From positions 62,001 through 126,000 of the forward strand of contig JAIOPC010000011.1 of NCBI GenBank assembly GCA_021414085.1: a DNA stretch of 64,000 nucleotides, written 5' to 3'. This document shows positions 1 through 9,264 of the stretch, piece by piece (positions within the stretch are counted from its first letter, which is position 1; each line of letters begins with the position of its first letter). Below the pieces are notes generated by a model. That model did not search any database, was not told where the DNA came from, and saw only the letters and a list, made by a program, of their open reading frames with translations. The stretch is from Actinomycetes bacterium. GTDB lineage: Bacteria > Actinomycetota > Acidimicrobiia > Acidimicrobiales > Ilumatobacteraceae. A program made the translations under genes and the position numbers.

Positions 1-3000
1 CAGCATCTGGAGTTGTTGAGGCGGATCCCGCTGCGAACGCGGCCAACGTCAGCCAGTCCACAACCGGTGCGCTCGCTGGTGGTTCCGTTCCCGACGGCAC
101 TTGTCGCGCGCACATCACAGCCACCGGCGGCGGCGGCGCGTCGGGCGGACTCGCCGCCGCCAACGGCGGTCGTGGTGGTGCTGCAGCAACCATCGACGCA
201 ACCGTTGCGGTGTTGCCCGGTCAGGCGTACTCGGGAAGCGTGGCTGGCGGGGGCCAGACGAACAGCACGGGTGGCGTCGGTGGCGGCGGTACCGGTGGAA
301 CGATCGTTAACTTGCACCGTGGCGCCGGTGGTGGTGGTCGCTCTGTTGTCGCGATCGGTGGGCTCACACAAGTCGTCGCCGGTGGTGGTGGCGGCGGTGG
401 CGCCGCACACAACGCGGGCACGCCGCTTCCCGGTAACGGTGGCGCAGCTGGTACCGCGGTCGGCGCGGGCACCGCTGGTGTTGGCGCGACCGGTACGAAC
501 GGTGTCGACAACCCGGCAGGCAACGTTGTCGGCGCGGGACAGGGTGGACAGGCGGCTGCCGGTGGCGCCGGTGGAACGAACTCCGCCGCGGGCACGTTCG
601 AAGACGGCCAGGCCGGTGGTGGCACAGCTACTGGTGTCGGTGGTAACGGCGGCCCGGATGCGAACTACGACTCCGCTGGCGGTGGTGGCGCTGGTTACAC
701 AGGTGGTGGCGGTGGCGCCTCGACTGTTGGCGACACAGTGACTGGTGCTGGCGGCGGCGGTGGCTCCAGCTGGGTCGCGGCGACGTCACCGGTTGCGGCG
801 GCCAACGTGCCGACCGGCATCGCCGGCGTCAACACTGCACAGACGGCGCAGAGCGCCAACGGCGCGAACGGATCGGTCACCATCGACTGGATTCCGTGCC
901 AGTACGACCTGGTGATGACAAAGACGGTCTCGCCGACAACGATCAATGCTGGCGACCGCGCAACGTGGACAGTTTCGATCACGAACAACGGCCCCGACGC
1001 AATGACTCGCGGCGACACGATCAGCCTCGCTGACACGCTGCCGACAGGTCCGAACGCGGCGACACCGGGGCCGAGCTTCAACGTCACCTCGATCAGCACG
1101 TCCGGTGGATCGAACGCAAACTTGCTGAGCGGTGCGGTGACCTGCACCGGCCTCAGCGTTGGCTCATCGATGCCAGCCTCAACGGTCTGCACCCGTCCGT
1201 ACGCTCCGGCTGTCGGAACACCGGGCACACCGCCCGCGGCGAGCGGCACGCGCGGCCTCAACGTCGGCGAGACGCTGACCATCGTGTATCAGCAGGTCAT
1301 CTCCAACACCGCTCCTTGCGCAACCATCACCAACACAGCTACAAGCACCGATCGTCCGACCCTGACCGGCACGACCGACGTCGTCGGTGTCCCGACCCTG
1401 AACACAGTCTCGACACCGTTGGTCATCAATTGCTACGACCTGGCCGTGGCCAAGACCGTCAGCCCGACGCCTTTCGTTCAGCTCGGCGGCACGATCACTT
1501 GGACGATCACCGTGACCAACAACGGGCCCGGATCGATGAACGGCCCGATCGCTACCGTGGCCAACCCGTTGGTCGTGACCGACGTGTTCCCATCGACGAA
1601 TCTCAGTGCAGCCACGCTGACGGGTTCGACTGGTCCCGCGGGCGCGTGCACGCTCGTTGTCAGCACTGTGACGTGCGCTACCGGTTTGCCCGCGAGCGGG
1701 CAGCAGGTCCTGACGTTCACCCAGACGGTGTCGGGCAGCGCCGTCGATAGCGCCGTCGTCGCAAACACGGCAACCGTGAGCGACCCCAAGACCGGCGACT
1801 CGAACGACTCAAGCAGCGCTTCGACCATCGTGCATCACCCGCGAATCACGTTGAACAAGACGATTGTCAGCCGCGTGAACCCAGCCGACCAGTTCACGGT
1901 CCGCGTGGTGAACGGGGTCACGACGGTGGGCACGGCAACTACTGCTGGCGCCGGGCTGACCGCCTCGACCGGCGTCGTGTTGGCCGCCGGCGGGACCTAC
2001 ACCTTGAGCGAGGTGATGGCTGCCGGCTCGGCAAGCACCATCGGGCAATACACGAACTTCATTTCCTGCACGAACTCGAATGCCACCTCGACAACGGTGT
2101 TGCCTTCTGGTGCGGGCACCAGCTTCACCGTCTCGCCGACCGGGCTCGACAACATCACGTGTACCTTCACCAACACACCGCGCCCGGCGCTGATCACCGT
2201 CTCCAACACCACCATTGGCGGTGTAGGGCCATTCAACTACGGCCTGACGAACCTGTCGTCACCGAGCACGTCGATCACCACCACGGTGGCCGGGACTCCC
2301 ACCAACTCGCCGCAGTTCACCGCGACAGCGGTCAACAGTGCTGTGTCGATCGCTGAGACGGTCCCGTCTGGGTGGGCCTTCACGTCCGTCTCGTGCACCG
2401 ATGCCAACAGCGCTGTCACCGGCAACGTCGGCACATTCGGCACCCTCGTTGGATCGACCGTCACCATTCCGGCCGCGAACGTCAAGGCCGGTTCGAACAT
2501 CACCTGTGCCTTCGTCAACACCAAGCAGGCGCGATTGACGATCACCAAGACGGGTGTCGGCGGCGGGGGAGCATTCGACTACACCACCACCGGCGGCCTG
2601 TCGCCGTCGACCTTCACGCTCAACCCGGCCCCACCGGTGTCTGACTCGCGCGTGTTCACCAGCGTCGCTCCGGGCACCTACACGGTCACCGAAGCAGCAC
2701 TCGCCGGTTTCCACCTTGCGGACATCACGTGCTCGAACCTGCCGGGCAGCGCTCCGGGCACAACCAACACAACGACGATTGGCAGCGGCCTGCTGTCGGT
2801 CACGTTGGTGCCGGGCGCCGACTACCAATGCACCTACACCAACATCGCCAACGCGAACGTGGCGATCATCAAGAGCACCGTCGGCGGCGACGAGACCTTC
2901 ACGTTCACCACGACTGGTACTGGTATCGGGCCCGACCCGACCCCTTCGATCACGACCGCTGGCGGCACGGGCTCGGCAGCCTTCGATGTGGCGTTCGATG

Positions 3001-6000
3001 TGGCGAACCCGACTCGCAATCTCACCATCACCGAGGACCCGTTGCCAGCGGGCTGGATCCTCACCGCGATTGCTTGCACCGACGGAGTGGGCGCTCCGGT
3101 TGGAACCCCCGACCTGCCGACGCGGTCCGTGGCGTTCACGGCGGCGCCGGGCCAGGACGTCTCGTGTCGCTTCACCAACGAGAAGCTTCCGGTGGTGACC
3201 GCAATTCGCAAGGTGTCGATCGGTGGCACCGGCACGTTCAACTTCGCTGGCGGCACTAACGGCCTGCCAGCAAACCTGGCGCTGGATACGGGTGCTGCTA
3301 ACCCAGCATCGTCCGGGCCGTACACGCTCACCGCGTTCAACACGCCCACGAGCATCACTGAAACCATCCCGACCAACTACACGTTGACCTCAGCGGTGTG
3401 CGTCGACGGCAGCAGTTCGCCGGTCGCGACCACACTCGTCGGCGGCGTCCTCACGATCGACCCGTCGGAAGTCGTCGGCGGTGTTGAGTTCACTTGCACG
3501 TTCACCAACACGCGCAAGAGCGCGCAGGTCAGCGTGGTCAAGCGCTGGATCAACGGCGAGGTCGGCAACCAGGTAACGATCAGCTCAACGGGCGGCACCA
3601 ACAACCCTGGCCTCGTCTCAGTTGCTGATACGACCAACGAGTCGGACCTCGGTACTCCGGTCACGGTGTACGCGGGCGAGACGCTGACGTTGTCGGAGAC
3701 GTTTAACACCGGCAGCCCGGCCAATTACTCGTCCGTCCTTACGTGTGTGAACGCCAGCGACGTAACGCCGACCAACGGCCTGTCGATAGCCGCCGCCGAC
3801 GACGGTGCCAACATCGTCTGCACCTACACCAACACGGGGCTTGCGGATGTCTACGCGGCCAAGACCGGTGGCGCAGTCGTTGGCCCAGATGCATCTGGCG
3901 CTTATCAGGTGTCGTACTCGGTCGTTGTGGCCAACGGCGGTATCGCCCCAACGACTTATGGCCCATTGGTTGACACGCCAAACTTCGCGCCGAACCTGAC
4001 CATCAGCGGAGCAGTCTGGACGACAAGTGGGCCTGGTGCCCCGGCGGGTGGATCGAGTAGCGGATCAGGTCCGTACACCTTGGCCGCCGCCGCGTCGACG
4101 ATCGGCGCCGGCACCATCCACACATTCAACGTCACGGTTACGTTCAAGTTCGCGACCTACACGCCCGCAGCGGCTTGCGCCGGCCCGGGCACCGGTTTGC
4201 ACAACTCGATCAACCTCGCCTCCGGTGACGCAACGGCAAACGACAACACCGCGTGCGTCCCGCCGCCGGCGCCGCCGGCCCCATCGATCGACATCGTGAA
4301 GTCGGCGCTGCCGTCGTCGGTGACGGCTGCCGGTCAGCTCGTGACCTACTCGTTTGTGGTCACCAACAACGGCAACGTGACGTTGACAAGCGTCGGCGTC
4401 ACCGATCCCTTGGTTGGCTTGTCGGTTGTGTCGTGCCCGGTGTCGACGTTGGCGCCTGCTGCGGCAACGACCTGCACCGCCACTTACACAGTGACGCAGA
4501 GCGACGTTGACGCTGGCTCGATCGCGAACACGGCGACTGCCCACGGCACGCCTCCCGTCGGGGCTCCGGTTACGGACGACGGCTCGGCCACAGTTCCGGC
4601 GACGGCAGATCCGTCGATCACGATCGTGAAGTCGGCGTTGCCGACGACCGTGACTGCAGCCGGTCAGACCGTCAACTATTCGTTCTTGCTGACCAACACC
4701 GGCAACGTGACGTTGCACGCGGTCGGCGTGACTGACCCGTTGCCTGGTTTGTCGGTTGTGTCCTGCCCGGCGACGACCCTCGCGCCGGCTGCGACCACGA
4801 CATGTACGGCTTCGTACACGGTGACGCTTGCCGACATGGATGCCGGCTCGATCGCCAACACCGCGACCGTGAGCGGCACCCCGCCGACTGGCCCCGCAGT
4901 GACCGACAGCGACTCGGCGACGGTGACTGCAACCAACTCTCCGGCAATCAGCGTGGTCAAGTCGGCGTTGCCGACGACGGTGACGGCTGCTGGCCAGACA
5001 GTGAACTATTCGTTCTTGGTGACCAACATCGGCAACGTGACGCTGACCTCTGTCGGCGTGACGGATCCGTTGCCCGGTTTGTCGGTGGTTTCGTGCCCGG
5101 TGTCGACGTTGGCCCCCTCGATCTCAACGACTTGCACGGCTTCGTACACGGTCACTCTCGCCAACATGAACGCCGGATCAATCGTGAACACTGCGACGGC
5201 TTCGGGCATCCCGCCGGGAGGCGCTCCCGATGATGCGGTCACCGATACCGATACGGCGACGGTGACCGCAACGCGGACGCCGTCAATCACCGTCGTGAAG
5301 TCGGCGTTGCCGACGGTCGTGACTGCTGCCGGCCAGACCGTCAACTACTCATTCTTGGTGACCAACACGGGCAACGTCACGCTGACGTCGGTTGCTGTCA
5401 CTGATCCGTTGCCCGGCTTGTCGGTTGTGTCGTGCCCGGTGTCGACGTTGGCGCCGGCTGCGACGACGACCTGCACGGCTTCGTACACAGTGACGCTTGC
5501 TGACATGAACGCGGGCTCGATTGTGAACACGGCGACGACGTCGGGAACGCCGCCGAGTGGCCCTCCGGTTACTGATACGGATACGGCGACAGTGACCGCA
5601 ACTCGGACACCGTCGATCCTGGTCGTGAAGTCGGCGTCGCCGACGACCGTGACGGCTGCTGGGCAGACCGTGAACTATTCGTTCTTGGTGACCAACACGG
5701 GCAACGTGACGTTGACCTCGGTCGGTGTCACCGACCCACTGCCGGGTCTGTCGGTTGTGTCGTGCCCGGTGTCGACGTTGGCGCCAGCTGCGACAACAAC
5801 CTGCACCGCGACCTACACGGTCACGCAGGCGAACGTAAACGCCGGTTCGATTGTGAACACGGCAACTGTGTCGGGCACGCCACCGAGCGGTCCTCCGGTT
5901 ACTGATACGGATACGGCGACGGTGACTGCGACGCGGACTCCGTCGATCCTGGTCGTGAAGTCGGCGTTGCCGACGACCGTATCTGCTGCGGGCCAAACAG

Positions 6001-8720
6001 TGAACTATTCGTTCTTGGTGACGAACACGGGCAACGTGACGTTGACCTCGGTCGGTGTCACTGACCCGCTGCCTGGTCTGTCGGTTGTGTCGTGCCCGGT
6101 GTCGACGTTGGCGCCGGCTGCGACGACGACGTGCACCGCTTCCTACACGACGACGCTTGCTGACATGAACGCCGGTTCGATTGTGAACACGGCGACGACG
6201 AGCGGCACTCCGCCGAGTGGCCCTCCCGTTACTGACACGGATACTGCGACGGTGACTGCAACCCGGACACCGTCGATCACGGTCGTGAAAGCGGCGGCGC
6301 CGACGACGGTGACTGCTGCCGGCCAGACCGTGAACTACTCATTCTTGGTGACGAACACGGGCAACGTCACGTTGACCTCGGTTGGTGTCGCCGACCCGTT
6401 GCCGGGTCTGTCGGTTGTGTCGTGCCCGGTGTCGACCTTGGCGCCAGCTGCGACAACTACTTGCACCGCGACCTACACGGTCACCCAGGCGAACATGAAC
6501 GCCGGTTCGATTGTGAACACGGCGACGACGAGCGGTACTCCGCCGAGTGGCCCTCCCGTTACTGACACGGATACTGCGACGGTGACTGCAACCCGGACAC
6601 CGTCGATCACGGTCGTGAAAGCGGCCTTGCCGACGACGGTGACTGCGGCGGGCCAGACCGTCAACTACTCATTCTTGGTGACCAACACGGGCAACGTCAC
6701 GTTGACCTCGGTTGCTGTCACTGACCCGTTGCCGGGGCTGTCGGTTGTGTCGTGCCCGGTGTCGACGTTGGCACCTGCTGCGACAACGACCTGCACCGCT
6801 ACGTACACGGTCACGCAGGCGAACGTAAACGCGGGTTCGATTGTGAACACGGCAACGGTCGCTGGCACACCGCCAAGTGGCGCGCCGGTTACCGATACCG
6901 ATACCGCGACGGTGACTGCAACGCGGACTCCGTCGATAACGGTGGTGAAGTCGGCGTTGCCGACAACCGTCACCGCCGCCGGCCAGACCGTTAACTATTC
7001 GTTCTTGGTGACCAACACCGGCAACGTCACGTTGACCTCGGTGGTTGTCACTGACCCCTTGCCGGGCCTGTCGGTTGTGTCGTGCCCGGTGTCGACGTTG
7101 GCGCCAGCTGCGACAACGACCTGCACCGCTTCGTACGCGGTCACCCAGGCCGATGTGAACGCGGGCACCATCGTGAACACGGCAACAGTGTCGGGAACGC
7201 CACCGAGTGGACCTCCCGTCACCGACACCGGCTCCACGACGGTGACAGCACCGCGGACTCCGTCGATCACGGTCGCGAAGTCGGCGGCGCCGACAACCGT
7301 CACCGCCGCCGGCCAGACCGTCAACTACTCATTCCTGGTGACCAACACCGGCAACGTCACGCTGACCTCGGTCGATGTCACTGACCCGCTGCCCGGATTG
7401 TCGGTTGTGTCGTGCCCGGTGTCGACCTTGGCGCCTGCTGCCACAACAACCTGCACCGCCTCGTACACAGTCACGCAGGCCGATGTGAACGCTGGCACGA
7501 TTCTGAACACGGCGACTGCCACAGGCACGCCGCCGAGCGGTCCTGCAGTTACTGATACGGACACGGCGACGGTGACTGCAACGCAGACTCCGTCGATCAC
7601 GGTGCTCAAGTCGGCGTTGCCGACAACGGTCACCGCTGCCGGTCAAGTCGTCACCTACTCGTTCTTGGTCACGAACACCGGCAACGTCACCCTGACCTCG
7701 GTTGCCGTCGTCGATCCGCTTCCCGGATTGTCGGTTGTGTCGTGCCCGGTGTCGACCTTGGCGCCAGCTGCCACTACAACCTGCACGGCGACCTACACGG
7801 TCACGCAAGCTGATGTGAATGCTGGCTCGATCGTGAACACGGCAACGGTGTCGGGTGATCCGCCGAGCGGACCTCCTGTCACTAACACCGGTTCCACCAC
7901 GGTCACCGCGCCTTCGAGCCCGGGCATCACAGTCGTGAAGAGCACCACCGAACCGCCGTACACGGCTGTTGGTCAGGTTCTCGACTTCACATTGACCGCG
8001 ACGAACACAGGCAACGTGACGCTGACGAACGTGACGATCACTGACGCAATGGCGGTGATCGGATCGTGCACACCTGCCGCGCCGGCCACGCTGCTTCCAG
8101 GTCAGACGCTCGTTTGTGCGGCAGCCCATGCGGTGACGCAGGCCGATCTCGATCACGGATCGTTCGACAACGTTGGTGCGGTCAGTGGTGTAACGCCGCA
8201 GGCCGCGACAGTCACCGACGACAGCAACGTGGTGACAATTCCTGCAACCAAGTCGCCTGCGGTCACGCTCTCGAAGGCGACCACGTCGACCAGCTTCAAC
8301 GCGGTTGGTCAACAGGTTCCCTACACGATTACGGCGCTGAACTCGGGCAACGTCACATTGACCAACGTGGTCATCACCGACCCGAACGCGGCTATCGGGA
8401 CTTGCACGCCTGCAGCACCCGCCACGCTGGCTCCCGGGCAGTCGATGAGTTGCGCCGCAGTTCATACAGTGACGCAGGCGGACCTGACTGCGCTCTCCAT
8501 CACTAACACCGCTCACGTTGCGGCTGATGCCGGAGTGCTCGACGTATCAGGATCTTCCAATGTCGTGCTCGTGCCAGGAACACCGACCATTCCGCGAACC
8601 GGCGGTGATATCGCCGGGTCGCTTAAGCTGGTCGGCATGTTCCTTGTTTCAGGCCTGCTGCTGCTGGTCGCATCGAAGCGTCGTCGTCAGTGCTACCTAG
8701 TGTTGCCTCCGCTGCGATGA
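1..8720 (+). CDS. Giant DUF11-repeat surface protein, 5'-truncated by window edge
   Basis: The frame is open from base 3, so the gene starts upstream of the window; the GTG near 210 is not its start. About 2,900 residues are visible. A glycine-rich stretch covers about the first 280 residues. Two DUF11-type domains follow (about 900-1830), then six prealbumin-like domains that mostly open with (I/V)TxxK-type strands and end in CTFTNT-like motifs (1840-3840), one more DUF11-like domain (3840-4270), eleven near-identical 110-residue DUF11 units (4281-7919) and two diverged units. The C-terminus has IPRTGG, a hydrophobic segment and a KRRRQ tail, which looks like a sortase sorting signal with I replacing L. 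Such proteins are usually wall-anchored stalks or adhesins; ligand and role are unknown. No sortase gene lies in the window. The stop overlaps the ATG of the next gene. Confidence 0.9.
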   Translation, partial: ASGVVEADPAANAANVSQSTTGALAGGSVPDGTCRAHITATGGGGASGGLAAANGGRGGAAATIDATVAVLPGQAYSGSVAGGGQTNSTGGVGGGGTGGTIVNLHRGAGGGGRSVVAIGGLTQVVAGGGGGGGAAHNAGTPLPGNGGAAGTAVGAGTAGVGATGTNGVDNPAGNVVGAGQGGQAAAGGAGGTNSAAGTFEDGQAGGGTATGVGGNGGPDANYDSAGGGGAGYTGGGGGASTVGDTVTGAGGGGGSSWVAATSPVAAANVPTGIAGVNTAQTAQSANGANGSVTIDWIPCQYDLVMTKTVSPTTINAGDRATWTVSITNNGPDAMTRGDTISLADTLPTGPNAATPGPSFNVTSISTSGGSNANLLSGAVTCTGLSVGSSMPASTVCTRPYAPAVGTPGTPPAASGTRGLNVGETLTIVYQQVISNTAPCATITNTATSTDRPTLTGTTDVVGVPTLNTVSTPLVINCYDLAVAKTVSPTPFVQLGGTITWTITVTNNGPGSMNGPIATVANPLVVTDVFPSTNLSAATLTGSTGPAGACTLVVSTVTCATGLPASGQQVLTFTQTVSGSAVDSAVVANTATVSDPKTGDSNDSSSASTIVHHPRITLNKTIVSRVNPADQFTVRVVNGVTTVGTATTAGAGLTASTGVVLAAGGTYTLSEVMAAGSASTIGQYTNFISCTNSNATSTTVLPSGAGTSFTVSPTGLDNITCTFTNTPRPALITVSNTTIGGVGPFNYGLTNLSSPSTSITTTVAGTPTNSPQFTATAVNSAVSIAETVPSGWAFTSVSCTDANSAVTGNVGTFGTLVGSTVTIPAANVKAGSNITCAFVNTKQARLTITKTGVGGGGAFDYTTTGGLSPSTFTLNPAPPVSDSRVFTSVAPGTYTVTEAALAGFHLADITCSNLPGSAPGTTNTTTIGSGLLSVTLVPGADYQCTYTNIANANVAIIKSTVGGDETFTFTTTGTGIGPDPTPSITTAGGTGSAAFDVAFDVANPTRNLTITEDPLPAGWILTAIACTDGVGAPVGTPDLPTRSVAFTAAPGQDVSCRFTNEKLPVVTAIRKVSIGGTGTFNFAGGTNGLPANLALDTGAANPASSGPYTLTAFNTPTSITETIPTNYTLTSAVCVDGSSSPVATTLVGGVLTIDPSEVVGGVEFTCTFTNTRKSAQVSVVKRWINGEVGNQVTISSTGGTNNPGLVSVADTTNESDLGTPVTVYAGETLTLSETFNTGSPANYSSVLTCVNASDVTPTNGLSIAAADDGANIVCTYTNTGLADVYAAKTGGAVVGPDASGAYQVSYSVVVANGGIAPTTYGPLVDTPNFAPNLTISGAVWTTSGPGAPAGGSSSGSGPYTLAAAASTIGAGTIHTFNVTVTFKFATYTPAAACAGPGTGLHNSINLASGDATANDNTACVPPPAPPAPSIDIVKSALPSSVTAAGQLVTYSFVVTNNGNVTLTSVGVTDPLVGLSVVSCPVSTLAPAAATTCTATYTVTQSDVDAGSIANTATAHGTPPVGAPVTDDGSATVPATADPSITIVKSALPTTVTAAGQTVNYSFLLTNTGNVTLHAVGVTDPLPGLSVVSCPATTLAPAATTTCTASYTVTLADMDAGSIANTATVSGTPPTGPAVTDSDSATVTATNSPAISVVKSALPTTVTAAGQTVNYSFLVTNIGNVTLTSVGVTDPLPGLSVVSCPVSTLAPSISTTCTASYTVTLANMNAGSIVNTATASGIPPGGAPDDAVTDTDTATVTATRTPSITVVKSALPTVVTAAGQTVNYSFLVTNTGNVTLTSVAVTDPLPGLSVVSCPVSTLAPAATTTCTASYTVTLADMNAGSIVNTATTSGTPPSGPPVTDTDTATVTATRTPSILVVKSASPTTVTAAGQTVNYSFLVTNTGNVTLTSVGVTDPLPGLSVVSCPVSTLAPAATTTCTATYTVTQANVNAGSIVNTATVSGTPPSGPPVTDTDTATVTATRTPSILVVKSALPTTVSAAGQTVNYSFLVTNTGNVTLTSVGVTDPLPGLSVVSCPVSTLAPAATTTCTASYTTTLADMNAGSIVNTATTSGTPPSGPPVTDTDTATVTATRTPSITVVKAAAPTTVTAAGQTVNYSFLVTNTGNVTLTSVGVADPLPGLSVVSCPVSTLAPAATTTCTATYTVTQANMNAGSIVNTATTSGTPPSGPPVTDTDTATVTATRTPSITVVKAALPTTVTAAGQTVNYSFLVTNTGNVTLTSVAVTDPLPGLSVVSCPVSTLAPAATTTCTATYTVTQANVNAGSIVNTATVAGTPPSGAPVTDTDTATVTATRTPSITVVKSALPTTVTAAGQTVNYSFLVTNTGNVTLTSVVVTDPLPGLSVVSCPVSTLAPAATTTCTASYAVTQADVNAGTIVNTATVSGTPPSGPPVTDTGSTTVTAPRTPSITVAKSAAPTTVTAAGQTVNYSFLVTNTGNVTLTSVDVTDPLPGLSVVSCPVSTLAPAATTTCTASYTVTQADVNAGTILNTATATGTPPSGPAVTDTDTATVTATQTPSITVLKSALPTTVTAAGQVVTYSFLVTNTGNVTLTSVAVVDPLPGLSVVSCPVSTLAPAATTTCTATYTVTQADVNAGSIVNTATVSGDPPSGPPVTNTGSTTVTAPSSPGITVVKSTTEPPYTAVGQVLDFTLTATNTGNVTLTNVTITDAMAVIGSCTPAAPATLLPGQTLVCAAAHAVTQADLDHGSFDNVGAVSGVTPQAATVTDDSNVVTIPATKSPAVTLSKATTSTSFNAVGQQVPYTITALNSGNVTLTNVVITDPNAAIGTCTPAAPATLAPGQSMSCAAVHTVTQADLTALSITNTAHVAADAGVLDVSGSSNVVLVPGTPTIPRTGGDIAGSLKLVGMFLVSGLLLLVASKRRRQCYLVLPPLR
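4281..7919 (+). repeat. Eleven tandem 330-bp DUF11-coding repeats
   Basis: Unit starts lie at 4281, 4611, 4941, 5280, 5610, 5940, 6270, 6600, 6930, 7260 and 7590. Every unit is 330 bp except the third, which is 339 bp because of a short in-frame insertion near 5215. Long blocks such as the one coding LSVVSCPVSTLAP are nearly identical in DNA, which suggests recent unequal exchange or gene conversion. Two further units (from 7920 and about 8256) are clearly diverged. The array is coding and in frame throughout. Confidence 0.95.
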
Positions 8721-9211
8721 AGTACGCACGTCGTGCGTGTTTCTTCGCGGTTGGGGCGCTGGCACTCGCTGCTTGTTCGGACGAGTCGTCGAACAAGGGC
8801 GAGCCGCAGAGCACTGACGTGGTGGTGACGACCGTCGCGGTGGCCGCCACCGATCCGACGGTCGTCGATGAGTCGACCACTACCACGGTCGCCGATGTCA
8901 CCGATGTCGTGCACAATCCTGCAACCGGCGAGTTTGTCGGGGCAGTGGAAGACGTGACCGCGCAGACGTGCGACAAGGAAGCGGACGGGTGGCGCGTCAC
9001 CGGAACGGCAACGAACCCGACTGGCGACGCCGTCGACTATCGCATCTACGTGAGCTTGTTGGACGGCGCTTCGGCTACCCGTGCACTCGTCGAGACCGAG
9101 GTGTTGGCCGTCGCGGCGAGCGCAGCCGGAACCTTCGATGTGCTGATCCCAATTCCCGATGACGACCTGCGCTGCGTGCTGCGCGTCGAGCGTCGCGCCC
9201 CCGGCACCTGA
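8717..9211 (+). CDS. Small secreted lipoprotein
   Basis: The protein has 164 residues. A signal peptide with arginines at positions 5-6, a hydrophobic core and the lipobox LAAC predict lipidation of Cys20. A Ser/Thr/Asp-rich linker (to about residue 70) leads to a compact C-terminal domain containing the phrase VTGTATNPTGDAVDYRIYV, reminiscent of FxLYD-type beta-sandwich domains. The chosen ATG overlaps the stop of the giant surface protein gene (ATGA); an upstream start near 8690 would add nine residues before the signal peptide and is less likely. Co-expression with the surface protein is likely. Function is unknown. Confidence 0.75.
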   Translation: MKYARRACFFAVGALALAACSDESSNKGEPQSTDVVVTTVAVAATDPTVVDESTTTTVADVTDVVHNPATGEFVGAVEDVTAQTCDKEADGWRVTGTATNPTGDAVDYRIYVSLLDGASATRALVETEVLAVAASAAGTFDVLIPIPDDDLRCVLRVERRAPGT

Positions 9212-9213
9212 AC

Positions 9214-9258
9214 CGTTTGTACGCTGCCGCGCGCTATGCGTGCATCAGCGTTCAAACG
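9214..9258. terminator. 45-bp palindromic element between convergent genes
   Basis: An imperfect inverted repeat, CGTTTGTAC-N27-GTTCAAACG, with a further inner GCTG/CAGC pair. It starts 2 bp after the stop of the lipoprotein gene and ends 6 bp before the stop of the oppositely oriented oxidoreductase gene. It probably acts as a bidirectional terminator. Its ends, length and centre (GCGCTATGCG) match the element at 15247-15291. Confidence 0.65.
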
Positions 9259-9264
9259 CAGCTC

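Noticed and set aside
7329-8516. 395-codon minus-strand frame over the DUF11 repeats
   Set aside because: Arg/His-rich shadow of the repeat-coding strand without any family feature.
4281-8600. CRISPR-like regular repeats
   Set aside because: The period is 330 bp, the frame stays open, and each unit codes a DUF11 domain; there are no short repeats with unique spacers.
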